Under the pieces are notes generated by a model. It searched no databases. It saw only the letters and a program-made list of their open reading frames with translations, and had not been told where the DNA came from. Shown here piece by piece: positions 1 to 10,700 of a stretch of DNA of 64,000 bases (positions are counted from its first letter, which is position 1; every line of letters starts with the position of its first letter). The position numbers were made by a program, and so were the translations under genes. Location of the stretch: the NCBI GenBank assembly GCA_964496575.1, contig CAZCAC010000027.1, forward strand, positions 1 to 64,000, read 5' to 3'. This DNA comes from CAZCAC01 sp964496575. GTDB lineage: Bacteria > Planctomycetota > UBA1135 > GCA-002686595.

Positions 1-1530
1 CGCGATGTTTTCGCTCTGGTTGCCATTCACACCGGTGGCGCTGCTGGCCTCATTGTGCGCTCCCACCACCACGGTATCGCCAGATGCCGCCACTGAGCAG
101 CCGAAGCGGTCACTGCAATCGGTATTGGAGGCCTTCAAATAGGCCTGCTGGCTCCAGCCAGTGCCGTTCCTGGCGAACACGTAGGCCGCACCGGATCTGA
201 AGGCGCTGTCGTCGTTCTGGTTGCCGTTCACGCCGCTGGCGCTGCTGTCCCTCCCAGAAGGCCCCGACCACCAGCGTGTCGTTTGACACCGCCACGGACG
301 AGCCGAAACGGTCCCACACGCCGGTGTTCGAGGCCTTGAGATAGGTCTCCTGGCTCCAGCTCGTCCCGTTTCGCACAAACGCATAGACTGCGCCGGGGTC
401 ACTGTCCAAACCATAGTGGAGGTCATTACCCTGGCTGCCGTTGGCTCCTGTGGCGCCGCTGTCCTCGTTGCAGGCTCCTACCACCACGGTGTCGCCAGAC
501 ACGGCCACAGAACAGCCAAAGAGATCATTCACATCCGTGTTGGAGGCCTTCAGATAGGCCTGCTGGCTCCAGCTCGCCCCGTTCCGCACGAACACGTAGG
601 CCGCGCCGGCGGTCTCCGCGCTGTTGTCGCTCTGGATGCCGTTCACGCCAGTGGCGTTGCTCGACTCACCTGGTGCGCCGACAACAACCGTGTCCGCCGA
701 CACCGCCACGGAGAACCCGAAGTAGTCACATGAGTCGGGGTTCGAGGCCTTGAGATAGGCCTGCTGCGCGATGGGGTCGATCGTCAGCGGGTAGCGTGCT
801 TCCCGCTCGTCGACACTGAGACGCAGCCCCTCGGTAACGCGGTCAAAGCCCGCCTCCAGCTCCTGCCCTGCGGCATCGACCACGCTCAGCCCGGCGTAGG
901 TGAGTACGACCGCGCCCTGGCTGTCCAGGAAGCGGACGCCACTTCCGTCGGCAGTGACCTCCGGGCGCAGGCCCCCGCGCACGGCGAGCGTGAAGGTCAG
1001 CGGGCCCTCCTCGCTCCTGCCACCCCGCGTTGGACGACGGTGAACGGTGTAGCCGTGTTCGAGACCGCGTGCGTCGTTCTTGTACCACTCCTCCAAGGTC
1101 GAGTCCCAGTCGTAGGCCACACGTCCACCCTCGGCGCTCACGCGCTCCGGCTTCGTCACGGTCTGCTCGCTGCCGGCAAAGCCGTAGCTCATCAGTTCCA
1201 GCCCCCACGTCCAGCCGCTCGCGTCGGGCTCGGTAAGGGAGCCGCGACCGTCAAAGCGTGTCAGCCACTGCTGTCCTGGGTTGCGGGCCTGGTAGCCGCC
1301 CTTGACCGGATAGGCCGCGTGGCGGCCCGCCTCATACGCATACCGAATGCTGGCCCAGTCGGCTGCGCCAGACCGGCGGGAACAGCGCCCTTTGTGGGGC
1401 GTGGCTCAGTCGCATGCTCGAGGCCCGCATCGGAAGGCACCCCGGCTTGGTAGCCTGGCAACCAGATCGTGCTCGAGAAGAAGATCGAGGGGAGGACGGC
1501 GAAGAGAATGGGAGCAATGGCTAGGCGCAT
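1..1530 (-). CDS. Secreted FG-GAP repeat protein, 3'-truncated by the window edge, two frameshifts
   Basis: This is a probable exported beta-propeller protein whose C-terminus lies beyond the left edge. The ATG at 1530 opens a signal peptide (MRLAIAPILFAVLPS) with an AGAGAT Shine-Dalgarno just upstream. Translation then needs two frame changes. Near 1361-1366 one base appears to be missing, joining VPAGLAQ to ADWASIRYAYEAGRH. At 249-251 a CCC should be CC, restoring EDSSASGVNG. Between the shifts the frame is open from about 1360 to 250. From about residue 190 onward, units of about 66 residues repeat the pattern FGxSVAVSGDTVVVGA, each ending in WSQQAYLKASN, which is typical of FG-GAP/integrin-alpha-like propellers. 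The intact coding content on both sides of each shift suggests sequencing error or very recent decay. Function beyond a surface or extracellular propeller is unknown. Confidence 0.8.
127..765. repeat. Tandem coding repeat of about 200 bp (FG-GAP units)
   Basis: A near-identical DNA block (GAGGCCTTsAgATAGGcCT on the plus strand) recurs at about 127, 329, 542 and 741, with spacings of 202, 213 and 199 bases. It encodes the conserved SQQAYLKASN segment between propeller blades. DNA-level identity this high suggests recent unit duplication or gene conversion. Confidence 0.75.
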
Positions 1531-1954
1531 GGCTATCTCTTTAGTGCTGGCGGACACTTGAGACCACTTCTTGACCACTGTCCATTCTGCATCTCCACCC
1601 CGAAAGCGGAGATCTCTCTCGTGTTTTCCAGGCGAGCCTCCGTCGGGTGGGGCTGGGTGAGTCCGCCTCTCGCTCCTGCGACGTTGACTGCCCACTCCGC
1701 CCTGGCACCCCGCTTCGCCTCACCCTGGGAGAGACCTTTCCGCCAGGAACAACCTCCTGGGGGGTGCCCGCCGAGTGGAGGGCCTCAGAACCTTCGGCGC
1801 AGAGCGACGGGAAAGGGGTCGTCGGCCGCTCCGCTGCCCCCTCGGGAGGATGAGGGTTCCCTGATTGAACCGAGCAGAGAGAGGCTGAAGCGCCAGGCCC
1901 AGGCCGGGGGAGGAACAAGAGGCGCAGACTCTCCAGAGCTCTGACTCGCCGTAC
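1531..1954. other. Intergenic region, no gene supported
   Basis: This stretch separates two minus-strand genes: the 3' end of the carboxypeptidase-regulatory-like gene at 1955 and the 5' end of the FG-GAP gene at 1530. Small ORFs exist in several frames but none has a recognisable motif or a good ribosome site. A short palindrome CAGAGCTCTG sits at 1934-1943. The promoter of the FG-GAP gene should lie here, but no clear -35/-10 pair was identified. Confidence 0.5.
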
Positions 1955-4030
1955 CTACTCCGGCTCGATCTCCCGCAAGCGCGGGTCGGCGCAGAGCTCG
2001 CCCGCGACGACCTCGATCTCGTCGATGACGGTGAGGAGCTTCTCGCTGCTCTGGTCTATCACCCCCAGATCGTAGAGCCCCGGCCGCACGCTCTCGAACG
2101 TGAAGCGACCCGCGTCGTTCGGGGCGAACCGAAGGCGGGGGTCGGGGTGCGAGTAGACACCCGCGGAGTTGCTGCTCGATCCTCTGAACTCCCAGTCCCC
2201 GCCGGTCCCCGCCGGCACCAGGGCCACCGAGAGCCGTCGCGCGGTCCGGGCGTCGGTCACCAGGAACGACCCGCGCAGCTCTCCGGCGCTCTCGAGGACG
2301 ATCCTCAAGTCGGCCGCGCCTTCGGCCACGTACAGCTCCGGCTCCACGGGAAGGTGGCCAGCCATGTGGGACGTCACCCGCACCTTCGCCCTGTGCGCGG
2401 GGCCGCGCAGCTCGAAGGTCCCGTCCGCGTCGGTCTCGACGGAGTCGATCGGAAAGGGCGCGAAACCACGGGCGCCCTCCGAAGAGGACACGGGCTCCCC
2501 GGTCTCGAAATCGCGCCGGGGAGCGTGAACCTCCACGACCACCTCGGCGAGAGGGTGGCCCGCACCGTCGATCACCATCCCCGACGCCAGCACGGGGGGC
2601 AGGTCGACGACGATGTCTCCTATGTCGAGCCTTCCGACGGTGTAATCCTCCGGGAAGTCGGCGCTCGTTCCCGAGAGGGTCGATCCGTCCTCCAGCTCGA
2701 GGCGCACCTCGAAGTACCCGCGCGCGACGCCGCCGGACTCATAGCCGCCGCCCATCTCGAACTCGAAGCGTCCCTCCTCGTCGGTGACCTCGGTGATCCC
2801 GCCGCTGCCCTCGATGTGGTTCGAGTGCTGGTACCAGAGATCCCCTTCGAACGCGGTCTCGCGGTGGGGCCCTCCCTCGCGATCGACGAGCCGTCCCGCC
2901 AGCGTCCACGACGGACGGCTGAAGACCAGCTCCTCGACGATTCGTCCTCCGGTGCGAGCCGAGGTCCGCACCCTCTTGGACTCTCCTCGCCAGGGTCCGG
3001 GTCGGTCGCCGCTGAGCAGGAGCTCGACGCTCAGGGGAACCGATCGGAAGGTGTGGCTGCCACCCGAGGTAGTCCCGATCATCGGCGAGACGAACGGACA
3101 ATCGGTGCGTGGCTGGGCCAGGAACACGGCGACCGGCACGTCGACGATCGGCTGCTTCTTCTCGTCGAAGACGCGAACCTCCACCTCGCTGCCGGCGGTG
3201 ACGTGCAGGAGGACCGGCTCGGTGGGGATGAAGCGGGTGTCGAGGACGGCCTCCACGGGTTGGCCGAGCACCTCGACGCACACCCGGGCCCGCTCGCCGA
3301 ACCAGGCGGGCAGGAGCAGGTTGGCGTTGTGGAAGTGGCAGCGTCCCTCCGGGTCGGGCCGGCGGGCGTAAACGGCGAACTGGGGCCACCCTTCCGCCTC
3401 CCCGGCGAAGCCGACACGGAGCTCGGTCTGCGGCGTGCCGTACTCGTCCTGAACGACCGTGGTGAGGGTCCGGGGCAAGCGCAGGGGGAGGAGGACCTCG
3501 CCTTGCTCACGCTCGAGCTCGCGCCGCACCCAGGCGATCCCGCGGAGCATACCGTCCGGGTCGGGGAGCTCGCAGGCCAGGACGAAGGTGCTCTCGGTGA
3601 TGGGAACGCGAACCGTGCCGTCGTCGCCGGCGCGGTACCAGGGCGTGCGGTCGGAGACCTCGGCCAGGAAGTCCTCGTTCTCGGTGACCCGCTCGACGAG
3701 CTTCGAGATCGTCCAGCCGAGCAACGCGACCTCGCCGCGGGGAACGGGAAACCCGGAGCGGTCGTCGATCACGCGGACGAGGATGCCGCCGCTCTCCGGC
3801 TGGGCCGCGAAGTCGCGCTCCGCCACCAGGGGCGTGACGGCCGTCTCCTCCACGCGCCGTGCCTCTCGCGGCGCCGGCGGATCGGCCTCGGCCCGGGTCT
3901 CCCGCTCGGTCTCCTCCGGTGGAGTCGACGGTGCCTCGTGGTCGGTCTCGCCCCGGAACAGCGCCAGGAGCAGACAGGAGAGGACGATCAGGATCGAGAG
4001 CAGGACCAGGAGCGGAAGCGGGCGAGCCAT
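1955..4030 (-). CDS. Membrane-anchored carboxypeptidase-regulatory-like domain protein
   Basis: The product is a 691-residue protein with an uncleaved-looking N-terminal membrane segment (residues about 5-26, after MARPL), followed by an acidic, proline-rich linker and a long series of beta-sandwich modules. Several modules have the carboxypeptidase-regulatory pattern of a G-x-V-x-D start and a D-A-D-G-T-F-x-L turn, for example around residues 490-590 (DGAGHPLAEVVVEV then ETDADGTFELRG). No catalytic motif was seen, so a structural or binding role on the outer side of the membrane is likely. The same module type is fused to an M56 peptidase at 60429-63998. The gene lies divergently from the TPR-CHAT gene across a gap of about 235 bp. 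The substrate is unknown. Confidence 0.7.
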   Translation of the reverse strand: MARPLPLLVLLSILIVLSCLLLALFRGETDHEAPSTPPEETERETRAEADPPAPREARRVEETAVTPLVAERDFAAQPESGGILVRVIDDRSGFPVPRGEVALLGWTISKLVERVTENEDFLAEVSDRTPWYRAGDDGTVRVPITESTFVLACELPDPDGMLRGIAWVRRELEREQGEVLLPLRLPRTLTTVVQDEYGTPQTELRVGFAGEAEGWPQFAVYARRPDPEGRCHFHNANLLLPAWFGERARVCVEVLGQPVEAVLDTRFIPTEPVLLHVTAGSEVEVRVFDEKKQPIVDVPVAVFLAQPRTDCPFVSPMIGTTSGGSHTFRSVPLSVELLLSGDRPGPWRGESKRVRTSARTGGRIVEELVFSRPSWTLAGRLVDREGGPHRETAFEGDLWYQHSNHIEGSGGITEVTDEEGRFEFEMGGGYESGGVARGYFEVRLELEDGSTLSGTSADFPEDYTVGRLDIGDIVVDLPPVLASGMVIDGAGHPLAEVVVEVHAPRRDFETGEPVSSSEGARGFAPFPIDSVETDADGTFELRGPAHRAKVRVTSHMAGHLPVEPELYVAEGAADLRIVLESAGELRGSFLVTDARTARRLSVALVPAGTGGDWEFRGSSSNSAGVYSHPDPRLRFAPNDAGRFTFESVRPGLYDLGVIDQSSEKLLTVIDEIEVVAGELCADPRLREIEPE

Positions 4031-4266
4031 GTCAGCGGGAGATGGGGCTGTCGGTTCTGGATCGGACCGGCGCGCCGAGCGAGGGCGGCGCCGCGTGGGA
4101 AGCCGGGGAACCCGCTGTTGAAGTACCTGTGACCGTCACCGGGTTACGCTCCTTTCGAGATCGCTTTCGCCGCCTCCCGGAGGCGCTGGCGGCACGAATC
4201 GGCGGATTCCGTCTCGACCTGCTATCCTCACTCTCGTTCAGCGCCTCACGGCCTGCCCCGAGAAAC

Positions 4267-7200
4267 ATGCTCGGCCTGCTCCTCACGATGGGATTGTCCT
4301 CGTGTCCGACGTCCTCGGTCGACTCCGCGCCGCCGATTGCGCAGAAAGTGGTGCAGCAGCTGCCCACCGCGGAGGAAGTCCGGGGCTGGGCTACGCTGGC
4401 GGAAGCGGGAGAGGTGGAGCCGGTCCGACGGCACCTCGCCTCGAGCGCCGGAGCGATCGGCGAGCTCACGGCCGCCGCGCGTGAGGGCGAGCTCGAGCTC
4501 CTCCGCGAGCTGGACGCCCTGGCGAAGAAGGTGACCGAGCGCCAGGCGCAGCTCGCCTTCCGCTCCCGGATCCTCGCCATCCTGGAGCAGCGCCTGCCCG
4601 AGGATCACCTCGACGTGCTCCGCGCCTGCATCGACCTCTCGCGCACGCGCTATGCGCTCGGCGATCTGGAAGGCACGCTGGCGCTGGAGCTGCGCGTCGT
4701 CGAGACGCTGGAGCGAACGCGGGCCGAGGAGGATCCCGGTCTGCTCCAGGCACGCGCGGACCTCGCCGGCACGCTGCTCGGCCTCGGCCGCATCCAGGAA
4801 GCACTGGAGGTGCAGACGCAAGTGCTGGAGGTGCGCGAGCGCATCCTGCCCGAGGACGACCCGAAGCTCCTGTCGACCCGCCAGGTTCTCGCCCTCGCCC
4901 TGCGACGGAGCGGCGATCTCCCCCGGGCGCGGGAGATCCTGGAAGAGGTGGTCGCCACCTGCGAGCGCACCTTGCCGGAGGACTCCACCAGGCTGATCGA
5001 CGCGAAGATGAACCTCGGCGTGGTGCTCACCAGCCTCGAGGACAACGAGAGTGCCCTGGCGATCTTCGAGGAGGTTCAGGACTCGTACCGGCGCACGCTG
5101 CCCGCGAACCACATCAAGCAGTTCCTGATCACCGTCAACATCGCCGCAGTCCAGAGCCAGCTCGGCGACCACCGGAGCGCGCTGTTCGGGCTCGAGCGGG
5201 CCGTGAAGCTGGGCGAGGAGCTCCTGCCGAAGGACCACCCGCAACTGCTGGCCGCGCGTATGAACCTCGCCGGAGTGAGCAATCAGCTCGGCGATCTGGA
5301 GGGTTCGCGGGCGGTCTTCGAGGAGGTCTTGCGGACGTACGAGCGTCTCGTGCCCGAGGACAACGATCGGCTGCTCGCCACGCGCATGAACCTCGCCGTC
5401 ACCCTCCTGGACCTCGGCGACTTCCCCCGGGCGGTGGCCCTCCTCGAGAGTGTCCTGGCGGTGCGCGAACGAAGCCTGCCCGAGGATCACCCCTCCTTGC
5501 TCAACGTGCGCACGAACCTGGCGCAAGCGAGGCGCAGCCAGGGAGACCTGGAGGGTGCGCTGGCGCTCCAGCGCTCGGTGCTCGAGGGGCGCGAGCGCAC
5601 GCTGCCGGCGGATCACCTCGGCCTGCTCGGGGCGCGCCTGAACCTCGCGACGACGATGGTCGAGCTCGGGCGGATCGAAGGCGCGCGCGAGATCTTCGAG
5701 GCGGTGATCGCGGCGCGAGAGCGGGCCGCGGCCGTGGATGATCTCACCCTGATCACGGCGCGCTGGAACTTCGCGTCCTTGCAGTGCCAGTGCGGCGACC
5801 ACGAGGGCGCGCTGCCGCAGTTCGAAGGCGTCCTCGCCGCCTACGAGCGCTTCCTGTCGGCGGAACATCCGACGGTGCAGGAGGTGAAGCTCAACCTCGC
5901 CGCCGCCCGCTTCGAGGTGGGTGATCTCCGGGGTGCCGAGGTGCTCCAGCGCGAGGTGCTCGCGCAGCGCGAGGTGGTCCTCTCCGCTGGACACCGGCAG
6001 CTCCTGGAGGTGCAAGCGGGCCTCCACAAGGTCCGGCGGGCGCAGGGCGGGGAGGAGGAGGCGAAGACGCTCCTGAACGCGCTGCTGGAGGGGATGCTGA
6101 TCCGCCTGGAGTCGGCTCTCGGACTCGCTCCGCGGGAGGCGCGCGAGGTGGCCGGCAGCGAGGGGGAGCGCCTGGACGAGTTGCTCTTGTTCTTCGCGGA
6201 AGAGCGGCCGCCCGACGAGCTCGTCACGCTGATCGAGACGCGGCGACACGTTGTCACTCTGGGGAGCGCGCTCGGACACCCGGGCGACGATCCGGAGCGG
6301 GCCGCGCTGCGGCGCGAGGTCACCTTCGCGCGCAGCACGCTGAACGACCTCGTGCTCGGGGGGCCGACCGCCGGCGAGGAGATCGCGTGGCGGAACCGCA
6401 TCGAGCGGGTCTCGCGGGAGCGCGACCAGCACCTGCGGGAGCTGCGCTCCCGGTTGCGCGAGGAGGGCGCGCTCGTCGACCTCGTCGAGCCGGGGATGAT
6501 CGCCCGAGCGCTGCCCGAGAGCGGCTTCGCGATCGGCTACCTGCGCCACGGTCTACCGACTGGCGGCGACCGCTTCCTCGCCCTCTTGATTCCCGCCGCG
6601 GGAGCGCCGCGGCGCCTCGACCTCGGGCCGGCGAAGGAGATCGAGAGGCTCATCGACGCCTGGCGCGAGGCGCTCGGCAAGCCGCTCCAGCGCGGCGTGG
6701 CGATCGCCGAGGACGAGCTCGACGAGCTCGAGCTCGGCCGGGCCCTGCGCGAGGCCGTGCTCGATCCCGTGCTGGCGGCCGCGGGGACGCACGAGGCGGG
6801 CGTGGTCCTGCACGTCTGCCTCGACGACGTCCTGCACCTCGTCCCCTTCGACGCCTTGCCGCTCGACGAGGGGGAGCGGCGCCTGCTCGACCTCCACCTC
6901 GTACACGTCGAGGCTTCCTTCGCCCGCCTCGTCGCCGCCCCGGCGGCGTTGAGCGGGGAGGGGCTGCTGGCCGTGGGGGACGTCGATTTCGACGCCGAGC
7001 TCTCGGACGAGGAACGTCCGGAGCAGGCCGCCGCGACGACGCCGGTCGAGGCCGCGACCGATCGCGGACCCTTCGCCCCCTGGCCGCGGCTGTGGGGCAC
7101 GGTCGGCGAGCTGCAGGCGATCGCCGGCCAGTTCGAGGCGGCGAAGGGGTCCGAGCCCGTGCAGCTGTCGCGCGGCGAAGCCACCAAGGCGGCCCTCTTC

Positions 7201-7755
7201 GAGCTGGCGCCGGGCAAGCGTTACGTGCACCTGGCGACGCACGGCTGGTTCGCGCCGGAGTCGATCCTCTCGGTGCGGGACTTCCGAGCGCGCGGCTCGG
7301 GCGCGGGGCTGGTGGGGCCCGAACGCACGATCGTCGGTCTCGCGCCGATGACGCTCTGCGGGCTCTGTCTGGCCGGCGCGAACCGCGGTCGCGATCGACA
7401 CGGTCGCGTCCCGGGGATGCTCACCGCGGAGGAGCTCTGCGCCGCGGACCTGCGCGCCTGCGAGCTGGCGGTCCTCTCCGCCTGCGAGACCAATGTCGGC
7501 CTGCGCCGCGCCGGCCGCGGCATCCTCTCGCTACAGGCCGCCCTCCACTCGGCCGGCGCGCGCTGCGCCGTGACTTCGCTGTGGCGCGTCGACGACGCGC
7601 TGACCCGGGAGCTGATGACCGGCTTCTACCAGGGCCTGTGGGAAGAGGGCCTCGGCAAGGCCGAGGCCCTCCGCGCCGCGAAGCGCCGGCTGCGCGATCA
7701 GGGCTACCCGCTCTCGGCGTGGGCCGGGTGGGTGCTGACCGGCGATCCGGAGTGA
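4267..7755 (+). CDS. TPR-repeat CHAT-domain (caspase-like) protein, putative lipoprotein
   Basis: This 1162-residue protein has kinesin-light-chain-type tetratricopeptide repeats with a period of about 42 residues (residues about 110-640, each with a variant of RxLPEDHxxLLxxRxNLA), then a linker, then a C-terminal CHAT domain. The CHAT catalytic dyad is visible as His992 in HLATHG and Cys1073 in LSACET, and the domain ends in the usual WAGWVLTGDPE. CHAT proteins are clan CD peptidase relatives of caspases and separases. The chosen ATG at 4267 gives MLGLLLTMGLSSC, a short hydrophobic stretch ending in a lipobox-like LSSC, although it lacks a basic n-region. A longer start at GTG 4129 is possible. 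The gene converges with the HEAT-repeat gene 13 bases away. The substrate is unknown. Confidence 0.85.
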   Translation: MLGLLLTMGLSSCPTSSVDSAPPIAQKVVQQLPTAEEVRGWATLAEAGEVEPVRRHLASSAGAIGELTAAAREGELELLRELDALAKKVTERQAQLAFRSRILAILEQRLPEDHLDVLRACIDLSRTRYALGDLEGTLALELRVVETLERTRAEEDPGLLQARADLAGTLLGLGRIQEALEVQTQVLEVRERILPEDDPKLLSTRQVLALALRRSGDLPRAREILEEVVATCERTLPEDSTRLIDAKMNLGVVLTSLEDNESALAIFEEVQDSYRRTLPANHIKQFLITVNIAAVQSQLGDHRSALFGLERAVKLGEELLPKDHPQLLAARMNLAGVSNQLGDLEGSRAVFEEVLRTYERLVPEDNDRLLATRMNLAVTLLDLGDFPRAVALLESVLAVRERSLPEDHPSLLNVRTNLAQARRSQGDLEGALALQRSVLEGRERTLPADHLGLLGARLNLATTMVELGRIEGAREIFEAVIAARERAAAVDDLTLITARWNFASLQCQCGDHEGALPQFEGVLAAYERFLSAEHPTVQEVKLNLAAARFEVGDLRGAEVLQREVLAQREVVLSAGHRQLLEVQAGLHKVRRAQGGEEEAKTLLNALLEGMLIRLESALGLAPREAREVAGSEGERLDELLLFFAEERPPDELVTLIETRRHVVTLGSALGHPGDDPERAALRREVTFARSTLNDLVLGGPTAGEEIAWRNRIERVSRERDQHLRELRSRLREEGALVDLVEPGMIARALPESGFAIGYLRHGLPTGGDRFLALLIPAAGAPRRLDLGPAKEIERLIDAWREALGKPLQRGVAIAEDELDELELGRALREAVLDPVLAAAGTHEAGVVLHVCLDDVLHLVPFDALPLDEGERRLLDLHLVHVEASFARLVAAPAALSGEGLLAVGDVDFDAELSDEERPEQAAATTPVEAATDRGPFAPWPRLWGTVGELQAIAGQFEAAKGSEPVQLSRGEATKAALFELAPGKRYVHLATHGWFAPESILSVRDFRARGSGAGLVGPERTIVGLAPMTLCGLCLAGANRGRDRHGRVPGMLTAEELCAADLRACELAVLSACETNVGLRRAGRGILSLQAALHSAGARCAVTSLWRVDDALTRELMTGFYQGLWEEGLGKAEALRAAKRRLRDQGYPLSAWAGWVLTGDPE

Positions 7756-7768
7756 GCTCGAGCGGACC

Positions 7769-10700
7769 TCACTTCCCTTCGGACTCGTCCTTCTCCTCCT
7801 GCGCCTCGGCCCCGGTCTCGGCTTCCACCGGCAACTCGTACAGCCGCTCCAGCGCCTTCTCCGCCGCCGCGCGGACCAGCTCGGAGTCGTCCTCGAGCAG
7901 TCGAATCAGCTGCGGGATCGCCTCGAGCGCCCCGAAGGCGGCCAGCCCGCGGGCGGCGGCGGCGCGGATCTGGGGGCTCTCGGCGCTCAGCATCTCCACC
8001 AGCTCGATCAGCGCCGCATCGCGCTCGGGGAGCGGGGGAGTGCGCCACGACGCCCGCAGGTCCTCGACCTTCTTCAGGTCCTCCAGGGCGAAGATGATCG
8101 TCTCCCGCAGATCCTCGTCGACCTCGAAGAGGAGGCCGGTGAGGAACTCCATCGTGCCCCGGCCGCCGTACTCGGCCAGGGCCAGAATCGCGTCCTGGCG
8201 GACGCCGTGGGTGTTCAGCGTGGTGAGCCCGGGCCAGTCGTGATCGAACATGCTGCACAGGGCCTCGAAGAACTCGGGGCTTCTCCGCTGGCCCATCACC
8301 GCGATGGCAGTTCCGATGTAGCGCCAGTCGCGGGCGGCGCTCAGGACGTGCTCGGGGTGCTCGTAGACGAGCATCGAATCGCCCAGGTAGGTGAGCGCGT
8401 CCTCCACCGCGGTGTTCCCGTCGCCCGGAGCGCTCAGGAAGCGATCGAGAACCTCGGTAGCCGCTTCGTCGGTGCCGAGCCGGCCGACCTCGGGCTCGAA
8501 GGCCCAGTCGACGAAGAGCTCGAGTGGATAGCCGGTGAGCCGCGCCTCCTTCATCACCCGGAGGATGTACTCGTTCCCCCATTCGGAGGCCTTCACGACC
8601 TCCCCGAGCTCGTCCAGCAACGTCGCGCGGTGCGCCGCCTCGAGCAGGGAATCCAGGACCTTCTCCCCCTCCGGTCGGAAGAGGAAGTCGATCCCCGCCC
8701 CCGCGGCGAGCCTCAGCTCCAGCGGAGCGGTCTCGTCCTTGAAGACCCGCCAGCGCAGCGCCTGCCGCTCCGGCGTCGATTGAGAGCTCGAGGATAGGAT
8801 CTGCAAGACCCACGCCCGGTCGGTGTTACCGGCCTCGATCGCCAGGATGGCGGCCTCGTCATCGGGGCCGGGGCCTCGAAGCATGGCTCGCCCGATCAGC
8901 TGCTTGCGCAGCTCCTTCTGCTCGGCCGAGCCGGGCCGATCGGGGGTCCCGGGCCAATCGTAGAGGGCGCGCCGCGCGGGGGGATCGAGGGCCCGCAGCT
9001 GGTGGGCGTCGATGAGGCGATCCTGTCGCGGAACGATCGGGTAGACCAGGCCGAGGGTGGTCCCGGATTCCACCGGCTCGACCTCCGAGGGCCGGATCAC
9101 GCTGTCCAGAAGGTTGGCGACCGTCCAGTCGTGGCCGTGTTCCAGCGCGTAGGCGAGGACGAACGGGGCCTCCACGAAGGCGACGTCCAGCTTCTGCACG
9201 AGGCGCAGCAAGCCCAAGTCCTCGCCGTCGCATCGGGCCGTGAAGGGCTCCGCGGGATTGGCCAGCCTCGCGGGGAGAGCGGCCAGCACGGCTGACTTCG
9301 CGTTGATGTCCCGGACGGAGCTTGCCGAAAGCGCGAGGTCCAGCGCCCGTAGAACCTCGGGATCGGGGTCACCGGTCAGCGCATCCAGGCTCGTCTTCCA
9401 GGAGGCGGTGTCGATGTGACGCCACCTGGTGGCGAGCTGGGAGCGCACGCTCGCTGCGGGATCCTGCAGCAGGCGCCGGAGCAACTCGTGCTCGACGGGG
9501 GTCAGGCGATACTTGCTGAGCGCCGCGACGGCGTAGCAGCGGATCTGCGGCTGCCGGGAGGCGACGAGCTGCGGGATCGTGGCTCGGGCCCAGTCCATCG
9601 ACCCGAGCGACTTCTCCGCCTCCTGCCGCACCGCCTCCACCTCGTCCGCCAGCAGCGCCTCGATGATCGGGATCCGCTCCGGGGTCAGGTAGACCCTTTC
9701 GGGGCGCGTCCTCACCTGGGCCCCACTGCCCTGCTGCATGGTGACGAGGTCCACGCCGAAGACGCGGGCGACCGCCTGCCGAACCTGGGGGTCGGGATCC
9801 CCGAAGAAGGGTTGCAGTGCCTCGACCGCGGCGCAGCTGGAGAGCCGCCAGGCGCAGGCGTGACGGATGTCGGGGAAGGGGCTCTCCAGGCCGGCGACGT
9901 AGATCGGATAGGCGGAAGGGACCCGAGGCAGTTTCTCACCGAGATTCTCGCCGAGGGCGGCCAGGACCTTCGACGCCAGGAGCTGGCTGTCGGAGCGGAT
10001 GCACCCGCTCAGTGCCTCCTGGAGGGCAGGGGTGAGGGCATCCCATTCGGCGCAGGGGCGGGCGAGCTGGAGCCCTTCCTCGCGAGTCTGCTCGTCGGTG
10101 ATCAGTCGAGCGATGACCGGAATCCACTCCGGGGTCCACGGGCGTCCGCCGGTTCGTTCCACGTCCTTCATGGGCGGGGGGAAGGGGACCCAGGCCGACT
10201 CGTTCTGGAGGTCGGACTCCCCCTGGCAAGCCTCGAGGATCCGGGAGCGCCACACCGATCCCCCGGCCTCGAACCACTCCGCGAAGAGCTGCAGGGCCCG
10301 CATCCGATCCAGTCGCAACAGGGCGAGCACCGAGCTCCGGGACGCACTCCTGCCCACGTCGTGGAGTCCATTCGCGTCGGGATCGGCGAGGGCGACGAAG
10401 GCGATGGCGGCCACCCCCTGAGAGCCCAGCTTCTTCAGGCGGCTGTAGTGCCCCGTGGCGAGATCGTTCACGATCAGCTCGGCGACCTCGTCGCTCGGCA
10501 GACCGAAGTTCCGTTCGAGGTAGCGGAAGCGGTCCTCGCTCAGGAGCTTCCGACAGCGACCGACGAAGATGCCCGTCTCGGCGCTCGCGGCCTCGATGCG
10601 CTGGCGCAGCTCGACGAGCTCGGGGTCGACCTCGAGCGCCTCGGCCAGACCCGTCCAGAGCTCGGTGCCGGCACCGAGATCGGTCGACGTGTAGCCCTGC

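Noticed and set aside
1..1530. Calling the FG-GAP repeats a CRISPR-like or mobile repeat
   Set aside because: The repeats are coding, about 200 bases long, and match propeller units; no spacers, transposase or terminal repeats.
2147..4132. 661-residue plus-strand frame opposite the carboxypeptidase-regulatory-like gene
   Set aside because: Low-complexity antisense composition with no motif; the minus strand gives an anchored beta-module protein.
4246..6549. 767-residue minus-strand frame opposite the TPR region
   Set aside because: Its repetitive Glu/Arg/Leu composition is the antisense of the TPR repeats; the plus-strand reading has clear TPR and CHAT motifs.
6387..8243. 618-residue plus-strand frame overlapping the CHAT domain
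   Set aside because: It is an Arg/Ala/Pro-rich out-of-frame reading of the CHAT gene.
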